From HGM04593 sp964485215 (GTDB lineage: Bacteria > Bacteroidota > Bacteroidia > Bacteroidales > Bacteroidaceae): a DNA stretch of 24,184 nucleotides. The number at the start of each line of letters is the position of its first letter. The stretch's first letter is position 1. Location: positions 1 to 24,184 of the forward strand of contig CAZAIM010000022.1 in the NCBI GenBank assembly GCA_964485215.1, written 5' to 3'. A program made the translations under genes and the position numbers. Below the pieces are notes generated by a model. The model did not search any database. It saw only the letters and a program-made list of their open reading frames with translations, and was not told the origin of the DNA. Shown here piece after piece: positions 16,091 through 24,184 of the stretch.

Positions 16091-17266
16091 ATTCTCGGCA
16101 ATGGCAGCAAAGTCGCGTCCGGCTGGGCTTTGGAATACCTTTAGCCCGAATTCCGGCATAATGGCAAATACATATTCGAAGACTTCTGCCTGAAGATGTT
16201 CGTAGAGAACCCATGCCGTTCCGTTAAAGAAGAAATAGAGTTCAAGCGGAATACCGTGTGCGGTAGGCTGCAGCTGGCGTACCATTGTTATCATATCCTT
16301 GTTTACCTTAGGGTGGTTGCGTAGCCAATCCTCGAGCCATTCGCGGAATAGTGTAAGGTTTACGGCCTGCTCTCTTCCTTCTCCAACGATGAGGCCTTTC
16401 TTACTGAACTCGGCAATCTGTTCGGGGGTGCAGAATGTAACGGAGTTGACATCGATGTAGATAGAACGCTTTATACGTCGTCCGCCACTGTCGAACATTC
16501 CTCGCCAGTTCTGGAACGAGTCGCTGACAAGTGCATAAGGAGGTATTGTGGTAATGGTCTTGTCCCAGTTCTGTACCTTTACGGTTGTCAGTGTCACCTC
16601 AATGACAAAACCGTCTGCGCCATACTTCGGCATCTCAATCCAGTCGCCTGGGCGCAGCATATCGTTGGCCGACAGCTGTACGCCTGCAACAAGTCCCATA
16701 ATACTGTCCTTGAACACTAGCATAAGTATTGCAGCCGATGCACCGATTCCGGTGAGAAGGGTTGTAGGGTCCTTGTCCATAACAATGCCTATTATCACTA
16801 TACAGCCTATGCTTATGGCAATAATCTTGAGCATCTGGAACACGCCTTGCATCGTGTGGTTCTTTGTCTTTTCGGCAACGTTCGATATTTTATTGAGTGA
16901 ACTAAGTATGTCGCATACGAGCCTTATCACAAGCACTGTTATGTATACGTAGCACAATCTTGCCGCAAGGGTGTGGAAGGGTGTCTCATCATCGAGGAAA
17001 AAGGGGATGAGTGTTGCCAGAACGATGGCTGCAAGGAGGTCGCACCCCTTCTTGATGGTTTTTTCTCCGAGAATAATATCGTCCCACTTGGTCGCGGTCT
17101 TCTGTGTCAGTGTACGTGTGATGGGGATAATTATCTTGCGGCAGATGAAACTGCTTCCCCATAGAAGCAGCAGTATGCCGGCTATGGCTATTATCCAGCT
17201 GAGTACCGGTGAGGCCGCGGGGCTTATTCCGACTTTTTCGAGCAGTGATGCAAGGATTTCTTTCAT
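16082..17266 (-). CDS. MscS-family mechanosensitive channel, YbdG (miniconductance) type
   Basis: These inner-membrane channels open under membrane tension and release solutes on osmotic downshift. The 394-residue protein has about five membrane helices before residue 190. The pore-lining helix and beta domain of MscS follow: GIGASAAILMLVFKDSIMGL, VAGVQLSANDMLRPGDWIEM, then VIEVTLTTVKVQNWDKTITT and IPPYALVSDSFQNWRGM. The asparagine-tryptophan rich stretch and the longer C-terminal domain (QPTAHGIPLELYFF) are like E. coli YbdG (415 residues) more than MscS itself. It lies 89 bp after the beta-barrel gene with a stem-loop between. Its stop is inside a hairpin shared with the lipoprotein gene. 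I see no clear promoter. Confidence 0.92.
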   Translation of the reverse strand: MKEILASLLEKVGISPAASPVLSWIIAIAGILLLLWGSSFICRKIIIPITRTLTQKTATKWDDIILGEKTIKKGCDLLAAIVLATLIPFFLDDETPFHTLAARLCYVYITVLVIRLVCDILSSLNKISNVAEKTKNHTMQGVFQMLKIIAISIGCIVIIGIVMDKDPTTLLTGIGASAAILMLVFKDSIMGLVAGVQLSANDMLRPGDWIEMPKYGADGFVIEVTLTTVKVQNWDKTITTIPPYALVSDSFQNWRGMFDSGGRRIKRSIYIDVNSVTFCTPEQIAEFSKKGLIVGEGREQAVNLTLFREWLEDWLRNHPKVNKDMITMVRQLQPTAHGIPLELYFFFNGTAWVLYEHLQAEVFEYVFAIMPEFGLKVFQSPAGRDFAAIAENAE

Positions 17267-17302
17267 TGGTCTAATGGTAATTTAATGGTATGTTTCCAAT
17301 AG

Positions 17303-17338
17303 ATTGACCGACAGAGGGCAAGCCCTCCATCGGTCAAT
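17303..17338 (-). terminator. Stem-loop after the beta-barrel gene
   Basis: Arms of 16 bases with two internal mismatches (ATTGACCGA outer, GAGGGC/GCCCTC inner) and a 4-base loop, 17 bp after the stop at 17356. The following minus-strand sequence (TCTATTGG) is only weakly T-rich, so termination may be partial and the channel gene could be reached by read-through. Confidence 0.5.
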
Positions 17339-17355
17339 GTACTTGCCGGCAATAA

Positions 17356-17997
17356 TCAGAACAGGTATGCTATTGAGACTTGCCAGGTATTTGTCTTGGA
17401 CTTTATTTTATCGGCATTGTTCACTACTCCTCCTACCCAACTGCTGCTGTAGTCGCTTGTGCTTCCGAGTGCAATGTTGTAGTTGGCGTGAATCTGCAGG
17501 TGGTCGAGAAGTACGGCACCAAGTCCAAGGTTAAGGCTGAGGTTGCTTTCTCTAAGGGAGTAGTTGTAATTATAGTTGTTCCCTTCGATATAGTTCAATG
17601 CATCTATGGCAAAGTTCCTGTCGCCAATGTTCCAGCTCCATTGCGGTCCTGCTGCAATGAAAGGTTCTATGAACTTGTTTATTGCCGGGATTGAGATTTC
17701 ATAGCGCAGGTAAACCGGCAGGTCAAGTGTGTGTCTTCTGATTTTTTCGTCACCCACTTCTGTGGTTGCCTGTGAGTAAAGCAGGTTGGCCTCAACGCCG
17801 AGACCTATTACGGGGAGTGTTACCTTTGCCATAGGGCCGACAAACCATCCTGCGTCGCCCTTTGCTTCAACGTCCTTCAAGTTCGATGGCTTCTCTGCCA
17901 GGTTCATACCGGCCTTGATACCCCAGTCGAACTGTGCTGCTGCGGGAACTGCCGTAAACAGGCACAGCGCAATCATAAATCCGAAAAACTTTTTCAT
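17356..17997 (-). CDS. Outer-membrane beta-barrel protein (PorT-like fold, function unknown)
   Basis: The 213-residue protein has a signal peptide (MKKFFGFMIALCLFTAVPAAA, cut before Q22) and then alternating hydrophobic/polar strands. Examples are FDWGIKAGMNLA, VIGLGVEANLLYSQA, TLDLPVYLRYEIS, FIEPFIAAGPQWSW, SLNLGLGAVLLDHLQIHANYN and the closing WQVSIAYLF. The ending in an aromatic residue is the usual barrel-sorting signal. This is the OMP_b-brl type common in Bacteroidetes, about eight strands. The internal NNYNYNYSLRES loop is likely surface-exposed. It lies just downstream of the type IX secretion operon, but a terminator hairpin (18024-18063) separates them, so I do not claim it is a secretion component. 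Confidence 0.85.
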   Translation of the reverse strand: MKKFFGFMIALCLFTAVPAAAQFDWGIKAGMNLAEKPSNLKDVEAKGDAGWFVGPMAKVTLPVIGLGVEANLLYSQATTEVGDEKIRRHTLDLPVYLRYEISIPAINKFIEPFIAAGPQWSWNIGDRNFAIDALNYIEGNNYNYNYSLRESNLSLNLGLGAVLLDHLQIHANYNIALGSTSDYSSSWVGGVVNNADKIKSKTNTWQVSIAYLF

Positions 17998-18023
17998 AAT
18001 CGTAGTTTTTTATTATTAAAACA

Positions 18024-18063
18024 AAAGCAGCATTGTGGTGCGCAGACCTTGCAATGCTGCTTT
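18024..18063 (-). terminator. Terminator of the type IX secretion operon
   Basis: Perfect 12-base arms (AAAGCAGCATTG and CAATGCTGCTTT) around a 16-base loop that can itself pair (GGT/ACC). On the minus strand the stem is followed by TGTTTTAATAAT. It lies 67 bp after the gldN stop and 26 bp before the beta-barrel start codon. Confidence 0.75.
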
Positions 18064-18130
18064 ATTACCTATTCACCGTTACAAAAAAACAATAAAATAA
18101 GTAAATAAACAAAATTTTAACTGAAAATGT

Positions 18131-19219
18131 TTATCGTCGTGTACGGCGTACCGAAGCACGTGGAGCCTTGCTGCCGCCTTCGCTCTTCTTCTCTACTTGC
18201 TTCTTTTCACTTTTGTTCTCTTTCTTCTTTGTGGCACGACGGCTTTTTTTGCTCTCCTTCTTCTCCTTGTCGTTTGTGCCGTTTATTGAGTCGTTGGCTG
18301 CTTCGTTGGCTGCATTGATTGAGTCCTGGCGCACTTCGGCCACGCTCTTTGTGTTCCATAGGTTTGTGCGGAAGTCTTTGAGCTGCTGTTCAATCTTCTG
18401 CTGTTCTTTACTTACTTCGGCCGAATCCTTGCAATATTGCGTAATGGCAAGGTTCTGCATGTTGACGGTCTTGTATATCTCGCCATCGTAGCAGCCTTTG
18501 TCGAAGTAGTCGTTGAGTGTCATTGATGCGACATTGTTCAGGCTGCTTGTCATAACGGTCTGCTTGGCAAGCATTGGTGCCACTTCATCGTAGTTGAGCC
18601 AGAACATAGGGTATTTGGTTCGCACCATTGCAGATTCTCCGGCACGGTGCTGTACCGGGCATATCGCAGTTACACGCTTGCTGTATGTGCCGGTTCTCTG
18701 GTCGTAATAGTGGCTCTCCTTGATGTAATAGCTGAGAATTTCTGCACTAGGAACATCGCTCTTGCCGACAACAATTGCCCCATCCTTCTCCTCGTAATAT
18801 ATACTGTAATTCTCGAGGAAACTCTTGACATCGAGAGTGTTGTCGTCGGTGAAGAGTTCATTTCCGTCGAGGTTATACTTGTATGCAGTGATATTGCCGT
18901 TTATTATATTCTGGAACAGGAATGTGAAAAGGTTCAAATTTTCTCCTATGGGCTCAACGGGGTAGTAGAGCGATGCGTTCTTCTCTTTCTTGAGGTCGAG
19001 TTCGCGGTATACTTCACGTTTCCAGTCCACTTCCTGCGGAGTGACAGTGCCGGGATATTGGCTCTTGGCTCTTTCGCTGAGCTCTATGTCTGCGGCATTG
19101 CTCTCAGCCTTTCTCTCCTTTTTTGCCTTCTCCTTCTTGCGTGCAGGCGGCTGCGCCATTGTTGTCTGCGCCATAAGCAAGGCTGCAACAAGAATGAATA
19201 TTCTGCTTATGTATTGCAT
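18131..19219 (-). CDS. gldN: Type IX secretion periplasmic ring protein GldN/PorN
   Basis: GldN (PorN) binds the lipoprotein GldK and forms the periplasmic ring of the type IX secretion machine beneath the outer membrane. The 362-residue protein has a signal peptide (MQYISRIFILVAALLMAQTTMA, cut before Q23) and an early basic stretch. The conserved core follows: VDWKREVYRELDLKKEKNASL and YYPVEPIGENLNLFTFLFQN, then KYNLDGNELFTD, AICPVQHRAGES, PMFWLNYDEV and NDYFDKGCYDGEIYK. The last ~45 residues are almost wholly Lys/Arg/Glu/Ser and end APRASVRRTRR. It is the last gene of the operon, 21 bp after gldM, and is followed by a terminator. Confidence 0.95.
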   Translation of the reverse strand: MQYISRIFILVAALLMAQTTMAQPPARKKEKAKKERKAESNAADIELSERAKSQYPGTVTPQEVDWKREVYRELDLKKEKNASLYYPVEPIGENLNLFTFLFQNIINGNITAYKYNLDGNELFTDDNTLDVKSFLENYSIYYEEKDGAIVVGKSDVPSAEILSYYIKESHYYDQRTGTYSKRVTAICPVQHRAGESAMVRTKYPMFWLNYDEVAPMLAKQTVMTSSLNNVASMTLNDYFDKGCYDGEIYKTVNMQNLAITQYCKDSAEVSKEQQKIEQQLKDFRTNLWNTKSVAEVRQDSINAANEAANDSINGTNDKEKKESKKSRRATKKKENKSEKKQVEKKSEGGSKAPRASVRRTRR

Positions 19220-19240
19220 ATGTTATGTTGTTTGTTATTG

Positions 19241-20818
19241 TCAGTTTATAATTACCTCTAACGTGGTAGGCAGCTGTCTCTCTATGTTGTCGGGGCCAAT
19301 AGCCTTTACGTGTGATATGTAGAATCTCTTTCCTCGTGCCAAGTTGCGGAACATATCCTTCTGCTGTGTTGTGAACGATGCTCCTTGCGATTTGAGCGGG
19401 ATGGCGTTACCCATGTTGTCATAGAATACGGTTTCGAACGAGAGCACCTTGAAACCGATGTTCAGCAGGCCGTCGTCTATGGCTGCTACAATGCCGTCGG
19501 AACCCATAAGTCCCTGTTTGCTGAGTGGCGCGCCTCCACGGTAACGCTGCGTGTTGCCATCCTTGTCTCTGTACTCGATGAACGGGGTAGGGTCGGGAAG
19601 CTGACGCACGCGGAATGCGTATTCTCCCATACTTTGGCTCTTGCCCTCTTCGTTGCGTGCCATTACGTTTATCGTGAGTTCTTCGTTAACCTTTGTCGGT
19701 ATTACTATGTAGCCTCCATTGCCGTCGCTTTTTATTGTGCCGCTGCCTTTGGCGATGTTGGCCGAAATCCTGTTGGCAGGCACGCCTGGCACCGAAATGC
19801 TCACGGGGTTCGAGAAACCGGCATAAAGCACATTCATCAGTGAGGCACTTACTGTGGCTGTAGGGTCTACTACGGTGTAGTTCTGCGAGAAACTGTACTT
19901 TGCTTGCGCGCCTGCGCCATCATTGACAAGCATATATCCGCTGAGGGTGTAGTCGCCGCTTTTGTTGCACCTTACTGAGTATTCGCCGTTGTCGGCATTC
20001 AGGGCCTTGTCGTCGATAAATATCTGCGGGCGTTGTGTAGAGTCTACTGCGGCAAGTATAATCTGTGCCGAGAAATCGCTGCCACGGACAACATTCTTCG
20101 ATGTGGGTATCACAAGAGCCCGCAGCTGGTTTACGCGTACATCGCCCATGTCAATGTTCTTTGCAAGGGTGTGCATGACCTCGCCCTCAATGTAACGCAC
20201 GTCGCTCTGAATTTTCGTGAGCAATGTTATTGCTGCAATTGCCGGCATGCTTTCGAAGTGGTACTCCTGCCAGTTCTTCAGCAGCGATATGTCGCGTTTG
20301 GGGACATCGGTGCTCAGGCTTACTCTAATAAGTTCCTTCTGTGCCGGGTCGCTCACCATAGAAAGCATAAGTGTACGGTATTCTGTAATGGCATTGAAGA
20401 GTTCCTCTCCGGCACCGCTGCCGGGAGCCAGCATAACGTATGTAGATGCTTCAAGGTCTTCGCGGTTCCTCAGGTTCCTGTAATCGCCTTCTGCGCCGTC
20501 GGCTTTCTTTGCTATGAGCTGCTTGAGCCTGTCGGCAAGGTTGTACAGGCTGTCGGACTGTGCCTTTACTGTTGTTGCCTTTTCGTACCACTCACGTGTC
20601 TTTTCCGGGTTCTGGGCCATAGATGACTCGAGTGTGTTGTACAATGTCTCATTCTGCTTTGTTGCATTTTCGGTACTTTGGGTGAGGCTTTCGTCGACCA
20701 GCGAGAAACCGACAAGCACGTCTGAGGATACGTTCAGAGCAAGCATCGCCATCAGAAGAACGTACATAAGGTTAATCATCTTCTGGCGCGGTGAGACTTT
20801 CTGTTTCTTTACCTTCAT
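19241..20818 (-). CDS. gldM: Type IX secretion motor/periplasmic shaft protein GldM/PorM
   Basis: GldM (PorM) has one inner-membrane helix inside the GldL pentamer and a long periplasmic dimer that transmits motor movement to the GldK-GldN ring. The 525-residue protein starts MKVKKQKVSPRQKMINLMYV. The membrane helix covers about 15-37 (LLMAMLALNVSSDVLVGF), preceded by a basic cytoplasmic tip with R11, near the position of the arginine known to pair with the GldL glutamate. The helical D1 domain follows, then Ig-like domains (for example QIFIDDKALNADNGEYSV, ASLMNVLYAGFSNPVSISVP and PTPFIEYRDKDGNTQRYRGG). Length agrees with the family (about 515). It starts 12 bp after the gldL stop. Confidence 0.96.
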   Translation of the reverse strand: MKVKKQKVSPRQKMINLMYVLLMAMLALNVSSDVLVGFSLVDESLTQSTENATKQNETLYNTLESSMAQNPEKTREWYEKATTVKAQSDSLYNLADRLKQLIAKKADGAEGDYRNLRNREDLEASTYVMLAPGSGAGEELFNAITEYRTLMLSMVSDPAQKELIRVSLSTDVPKRDISLLKNWQEYHFESMPAIAAITLLTKIQSDVRYIEGEVMHTLAKNIDMGDVRVNQLRALVIPTSKNVVRGSDFSAQIILAAVDSTQRPQIFIDDKALNADNGEYSVRCNKSGDYTLSGYMLVNDGAGAQAKYSFSQNYTVVDPTATVSASLMNVLYAGFSNPVSISVPGVPANRISANIAKGSGTIKSDGNGGYIVIPTKVNEELTINVMARNEEGKSQSMGEYAFRVRQLPDPTPFIEYRDKDGNTQRYRGGAPLSKQGLMGSDGIVAAIDDGLLNIGFKVLSFETVFYDNMGNAIPLKSQGASFTTQQKDMFRNLARGKRFYISHVKAIGPDNIERQLPTTLEVIIN

Positions 20819-20830
20819 CTTTTGTCGGTT

Positions 20831-21580
20831 TTAGATTTGGGGACGGTTCATATTCGATGTCATAGCCTCAATCATGCGTGCATAAAGGCTGTTGAGTTCT
20901 TCAATCTGCTGTGCCATTTTCCTGGTCTGTTCATTGACCTGGTCAATTGCGTTGAGTTGTCCGCCGGCACTGCGCAGCTGCACCTCGTAAAGTGCGTTCA
21001 CGCCGGTGAGGTTACGGCTCAGCGTATCCATCTCCTCCATATTCTTGCTCAAGGCATCGGTCTGCAACGATATGCGCTGCAATGCTTCATTAAGTGTGCG
21101 TACTTGTTCAATGTACTCCTCGGTGACTTTGTCCATTTCACCGATATTCCCGGCATTTGCTACCTGCAGGCCACATGGTATGCCTCCTGTTTCTGCGGTG
21201 TCGCAGTTGATAGCCGGTGCATCGCCGATAGTGAATGCCCCGGATGTCTCTCCTGTGCTTCCGGTTACAATAGAGCCGTTTATGATTATGGGCTGTCCGC
21301 CATTGCCTGTAAGAGCAGGGTCTGCAACAGGGTTTGTCGCATTGTCTTCCTCGTCAACGTCATAGGGGCGTTCGAATGCCGAGAAGAAGAATACGATGAC
21401 CTCGGTTCCCATACCCACGAACAGCATAAGGTTTGCACCGGCTATATGTGTGAGCTTGAAGAGAGTACCGAGAATGACTATTGCCGCGCCCCAGCTGTAG
21501 AGGTAGTTCAAGAGTGTCTTTCCTCTTGCCGAGTTCATATATGCCTGTATGCTGCCGAAAAAACCTTTATTCCTTTTCAT
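20831..21580 (-). CDS. gldL: Type IX secretion motor protein GldL/PorL
   Basis: GldL (PorL) forms the inner-membrane proton channel part of the motor. From the chosen start MKRNKGFFGSIQAYMNSARG the protein has 249 residues. Two closely spaced helices cover about 24-43 (LNYLYSWGAAIVILGTLFKL) and 48-68 (GANLMLFVGMGTEVIVFFFS), with E60 in the place of the conserved membrane glutamate. A Gly/Asn/Thr-rich linker (about 77-130) leads to a coiled-coil region (EMDKVTEEYIEQVRTLNEAL onward). The frame is open to 21649, but the first 23 residues there overlap the end of gldK, are polar and unlike the family, so I use the Met at 21580, 29 bp after gldK. gldM follows 12 bp later. Confidence 0.95.
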   Translation of the reverse strand: MKRNKGFFGSIQAYMNSARGKTLLNYLYSWGAAIVILGTLFKLTHIAGANLMLFVGMGTEVIVFFFSAFERPYDVDEEDNATNPVADPALTGNGGQPIIINGSIVTGSTGETSGAFTIGDAPAINCDTAETGGIPCGLQVANAGNIGEMDKVTEEYIEQVRTLNEALQRISLQTDALSKNMEEMDTLSRNLTGVNALYEVQLRSAGGQLNAIDQVNEQTRKMAQQIEELNSLYARMIEAMTSNMNRPQI

Positions 21581-21609
21581 ATCTGTATTTCTATTTGTCG
21601 TTTCTGATT

Positions 21610-23043
21610 TTATCTTCTGCGCTCTGTTCCTGCATAGCTGCGTACACAACGGAAACCTATGTATGAGCGCGATTCGTTCTGGTACTCATAGGAGCGTGTT
21701 GCACCCTGTATGTATTTCACAGGGTCTTTCCAGGAACCTCCGCGTATGGCCTTTTTCTTCATGCTGTAGGGATCTTCCTTGGCTGCACGGTACTGAAGGT
21801 CGGGGTTTATGTCGCTCATCTGCAGCACACCGGCTTCGGTGTACATGGTAGAGGTCCATTCTGCGACATTGCCGGCCATATCGTAGAGACCGTTGGAGTT
21901 TGCCGAGAATATTCCGCATCTCGATGTTATAAGGCTGCCGTCCTTTGTGTAGTTGCCCTCTTCGGGTTTGTAGTTGGCATAATAGCATCCTGCATCGCTC
22001 TTTGTCTCTTCCTGGTCCCAAGGGAAACGGCTACCGTTCTTCCCGCGTGCGGCATACTCCCATTCCGCCTCAGATGGCAGACGGTAACGCTGTATCCACT
22101 TGGCCTGTGATCCCATTCCCTTCAACAGGTATTCGGTTCTCCAGGCACAGAATGCGTTGGCCTGCTCCCAGCTAACGCCGACAACCGGGTAGTTGTCGTA
22201 GTTGGGGTGGCTGAAGTATAGCTTCAGGTAGGTCTCATTGTTCGCATTGGGGAAATCGTTCACCCAACAGGTTGTGTCGGGGTATACGTTGACGATGTAT
22301 GTGTTGAGGAAGTCATATGGGCTTGACAACGGGCGGTTTATAGTCTCGCGTACTATAGCTCCTTCATCGTCAATGTAGGCTGTGTCCTTCGATATTGTGA
22401 CAACGGCATCGTAGTCTGTCGGAATATCGGTATTTCTGTTGCGCTCCTCGGGGTTAAGACGGTTCTTGCGGAGTGCAGCCTGGGTGTAGTCGTATATCTC
22501 GTAACGATAGTTCATCTGTGAAGCATCGAGCATCTTCTCGCCGGTGATGGGGTTGGTGATGTAGACACTTTCAATGGCGCGCAGTTCATCCTCAGTAGGC
22601 TTTTTCCAGGGGATAGGCTTTTTCCAGTTGAGGTATGGGGTTATAGGTTCGCCATATTCGTCCTCTGTTATCTTGAATGTCTCGTCACCGCCATATGCAG
22701 GGTCGGCAAGGCGTTCACGGATAATGGAGTCGCGTACCCAGAACACGAACTGGCGATATTTGGCATTCGAAACCTCAGTCTCGTCCATCCAGAATGCATC
22801 GACAGAGATGTCTCTTGTGGGTGCTCCAGTTCCCCAAAGAGAGTCGGTCTTTTCGTCTCCTACCTTTATTGAACCTCTCTGGACAAGAACCATCCCGTAT
22901 GGTGTCGGTTCATTGACGGCAGAACCGCCTATTCCGGTAACTTCGCCGCCTTGTGAGTTGCTCATTCCGCCTCGTGGACTGAAACACGATGTAGCGACAA
23001 CCGACAAGACAATCATTGACAGAAAAACTATCTTCTTCATCAT
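21610..23043 (-). CDS. gldK: Type IX secretion ring lipoprotein GldK/PorK
   Basis: GldK (PorK) is an outer-membrane lipoprotein that with GldN builds the periplasmic ring of the secretion machine. The 477-residue protein opens MMKKIVFLSMIVLSVVATSC with lipobox ATSC (Cys20). It contains a formylglycine-generating-enzyme/sulfatase-modifying-factor type domain: DISVDAFWMDETEVSNAKYR, GVSWEQANAFCAWR, RLPSEAEWEYAARGK, GLYDMAGNVAEWTS, RGGSW and YIGFRCVRS. The cysteines that act in true formylglycine enzymes (between RGGSW and GFRC) are absent, so the fold is structural here. The start overlaps the porP stop as ATGA (23040-23043), pointing to coupled translation. gldL starts 29 bp after the stop. Confidence 0.96.
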   Translation of the reverse strand: MMKKIVFLSMIVLSVVATSCFSPRGGMSNSQGGEVTGIGGSAVNEPTPYGMVLVQRGSIKVGDEKTDSLWGTGAPTRDISVDAFWMDETEVSNAKYRQFVFWVRDSIIRERLADPAYGGDETFKITEDEYGEPITPYLNWKKPIPWKKPTEDELRAIESVYITNPITGEKMLDASQMNYRYEIYDYTQAALRKNRLNPEERNRNTDIPTDYDAVVTISKDTAYIDDEGAIVRETINRPLSSPYDFLNTYIVNVYPDTTCWVNDFPNANNETYLKLYFSHPNYDNYPVVGVSWEQANAFCAWRTEYLLKGMGSQAKWIQRYRLPSEAEWEYAARGKNGSRFPWDQEETKSDAGCYYANYKPEEGNYTKDGSLITSRCGIFSANSNGLYDMAGNVAEWTSTMYTEAGVLQMSDINPDLQYRAAKEDPYSMKKKAIRGGSWKDPVKYIQGATRSYEYQNESRSYIGFRCVRSYAGTERRR

Positions 23044-23990
23044 TGCAATACTCTTATACTGTTATGTTTATTTTTCTCTTTCTTGAATATGTTAAGGTCT
23101 ATCCTGTAGCCAAGATATATATCGTGACTGCCATTCTTGGCTCCTATTCCTGAGGTGAAAAGTTCGTATCCGTAGCTTGCCGTAATATTGAGGAACTCCA
23201 TTCCTACAAAGAATGAAACGGAGGTCGAAGGGCTGTATGTGAAGCCGCCGAAGAACTCCTTCTCGTTGTAGCTGTATGTTCCTCTTGCAGTTATGTCGGC
23301 ACGCCAGAAAACAAGGTCGGTCATCACCTGCAGTGAGGGCTGTATTGTTATTAACGTATTTTTAACCGGTATATTGCCTCCGGCTGTAAAATTAAGGAAC
23401 GGGCCTATCTGTATCTCGTTCTTTTCGCCTAACAGGACAAGCGGCGCGTTCAGGTGTATACCTGAGAGACCTGCGTAGAAATGTTTGTGCTGGTACAGGA
23501 CTCCGGCACCGAAGTCGAAACTGTTTCCGTTGGCATTGCCCGAAGGGAATGCGGGGTCGTTGCTGTCGCCTCCTAAAATTATGCCCTTGCTGTCGAAACT
23601 GCAATTCACGAGACCCAGTTGCAGCCCGGCAGCTACTCTTCCGCCGAACAGCCTGAACCCGTAGGCATAGTTCAGGTACAAGTGCTGATTGCTGAAAAGT
23701 CCAATCTCGTCGTTGACGATTCCAAGTCCTATATTATGGTCGCCGTTTACAAAAGGTATGGGTGTGTCGGCGTTTATCAGCATTGTCTTCGGGCTGTTCT
23801 CAAAACCGGCAAGCTGATTGCTGTATGCGGCATATATGAGCAGCTTCTCTTCGGCTCCTGCACCTGCAGGGTTGTAGAAGTTCTGCATCTTCCAGTAGTG
23901 GGTAAAGTGCGCGTCGAACTGTGCATTCACTCTTGTGAACACTACTGTGACAAGTGCTATTATCATTAACCACTTTTTCATTTTGCTCAT
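23040..23990 (-). CDS. porP: Type IX secretion outer-membrane protein PorP/SprF family
   Basis: PorP/SprF proteins are outer-membrane beta-barrels that work with the GldK/GldN ring in type IX secretion. The 316-residue protein has a signal peptide (MSKMKKWLMIIALVTVVFTR, cut before QFDAHF). The family opening DAHFTHYWKMQNFYNPAGAG comes next, then barrel strands such as HLYLNYAYGFRLFGGRVAAG, LQLGLVNCSF, FGAGVLYQHKHFYAGLSGIH and ITIQPSLQVMTD. Two starts are possible: 23990 (MSKMKKW) and 23981 (MKKW); I keep the first. It is the first gene of the porP-gldK-gldL-gldM-gldN operon and overlaps gldK by 4 bp. No consensus promoter was found in the 194 bp upstream. Confidence 0.92.
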   Translation of the reverse strand: MSKMKKWLMIIALVTVVFTRVNAQFDAHFTHYWKMQNFYNPAGAGAEEKLLIYAAYSNQLAGFENSPKTMLINADTPIPFVNGDHNIGLGIVNDEIGLFSNQHLYLNYAYGFRLFGGRVAAGLQLGLVNCSFDSKGIILGGDSNDPAFPSGNANGNSFDFGAGVLYQHKHFYAGLSGIHLNAPLVLLGEKNEIQIGPFLNFTAGGNIPVKNTLITIQPSLQVMTDLVFWRADITARGTYSYNEKEFFGGFTYSPSTSVSFFVGMEFLNITASYGYELFTSGIGAKNGSHDIYLGYRIDLNIFKKEKNKHNSIRVLQ

Positions 23991-24184
23991 TTAACCTCAT
24001 TATCAACGCAAAATGGTACCGGATATTATTCTTCCGCACCTCTTTTTGTCGAATTTGTTGCCTGTAATGCTGCTTTTATGCAAATTTCGCTAAAAATTTC
24101 AAAATAGGCAACAGTGCGCAGGCTGTTTATCTGGGTCAGCGGATATTCCCGGTTGGCATGCCTCTAATCAAGAATAAAAGCATA
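23991..24184. other. Region upstream of the type IX operon, no gene seen
   Basis: This 194 bp stretch at the right edge has no open frame I can support and no exact TAnnTTTG box on the minus strand. The AT-rich part around 24075-24110 is the likeliest site of the porP promoter. The GC-richer last 70 bp could be the edge of a neighbouring gene, but too little is present to tell. Confidence 0.4.

Noticed and set aside
17356..17997. Beta-barrel protein as a type IX secretion component (PorT)
   Set aside because: It shares only the general barrel fold, is short, and is separated from the operon by a terminator hairpin.
20822..21607. 261-residue plus-strand open frame opposite gldL
   Set aside because: Covers gldL in antisense with cysteine-rich, non-family-like sequence.
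24120..24184. GC-richer right edge considered as a tRNA or gene start
   Set aside because: No cloverleaf pairing, no T-loop motif and no sustained frame could be recognised in the bases available.
1..24184. CRISPR arrays, insertion sequences, integrase or attachment sites
   Set aside because: No regularly spaced repeats, transposase-like proteins or paired terminal repeats were seen on reading the window. Short dispersed repeats cannot be excluded by eye.

Overview
This window looks like chromosomal DNA of a member of the Bacteroidota, most likely order Bacteroidales. The evidence is a complete type IX secretion core (PorP, GldK, GldL, GldM, GldN), purH directly upstream of mreB, a DUF2723 membrane protein of the Bacteroidetes type, and promoter-like boxes of the Bacteroidetes form (TTTG, about 20 bp, TAnnTTTG). 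There are few Shine-Dalgarno-like sequences. I cannot assign a genus. A run of exactly 100 N (15069-15168) shows this is a draft or metagenome scaffold.

Layout. Positions 1-621 hold the first 207 codons of mreB (minus strand, running off the left edge), preceded by purH (642-2165). An AT-richer insert follows (2166-3761). It carries a plus-strand TIR-domain gene whose reading frame is broken twice, each time at a T-run. Restoring one T at each site gives a 392-residue TIR, two-membrane-helix, WG-repeat protein ending 4 bp from nadB. Then come nadB (minus), dacB (plus), and a minus-strand group of a DUF2723 membrane protein, a NodB-type polysaccharide deacetylase and queG. The last two genes overlap by ATGA. 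priA (minus) follows. After it are two small plus-strand lipoprotein genes, the first cut by the N gap, then a YbdG-type mechanosensitive channel and an outer-membrane beta-barrel protein (both minus).

The right quarter (18131-23990) is the tightly packed minus-strand operon porP-gldK-gldL-gldM-gldN, closed by a stem-loop at 18024-18063. GldL and GldM form the proton-driven motor in the inner membrane, GldK and GldN the periplasmic ring under the outer membrane, and PorP is an outer-membrane partner. Together they export proteins carrying type IX signals.

Most of the window is ordinary core genome. The least ordinary part is the TIR/2TM/WG locus. Second are the two unrecognised lipoprotein genes and the long symmetrical terminator hairpins around them.
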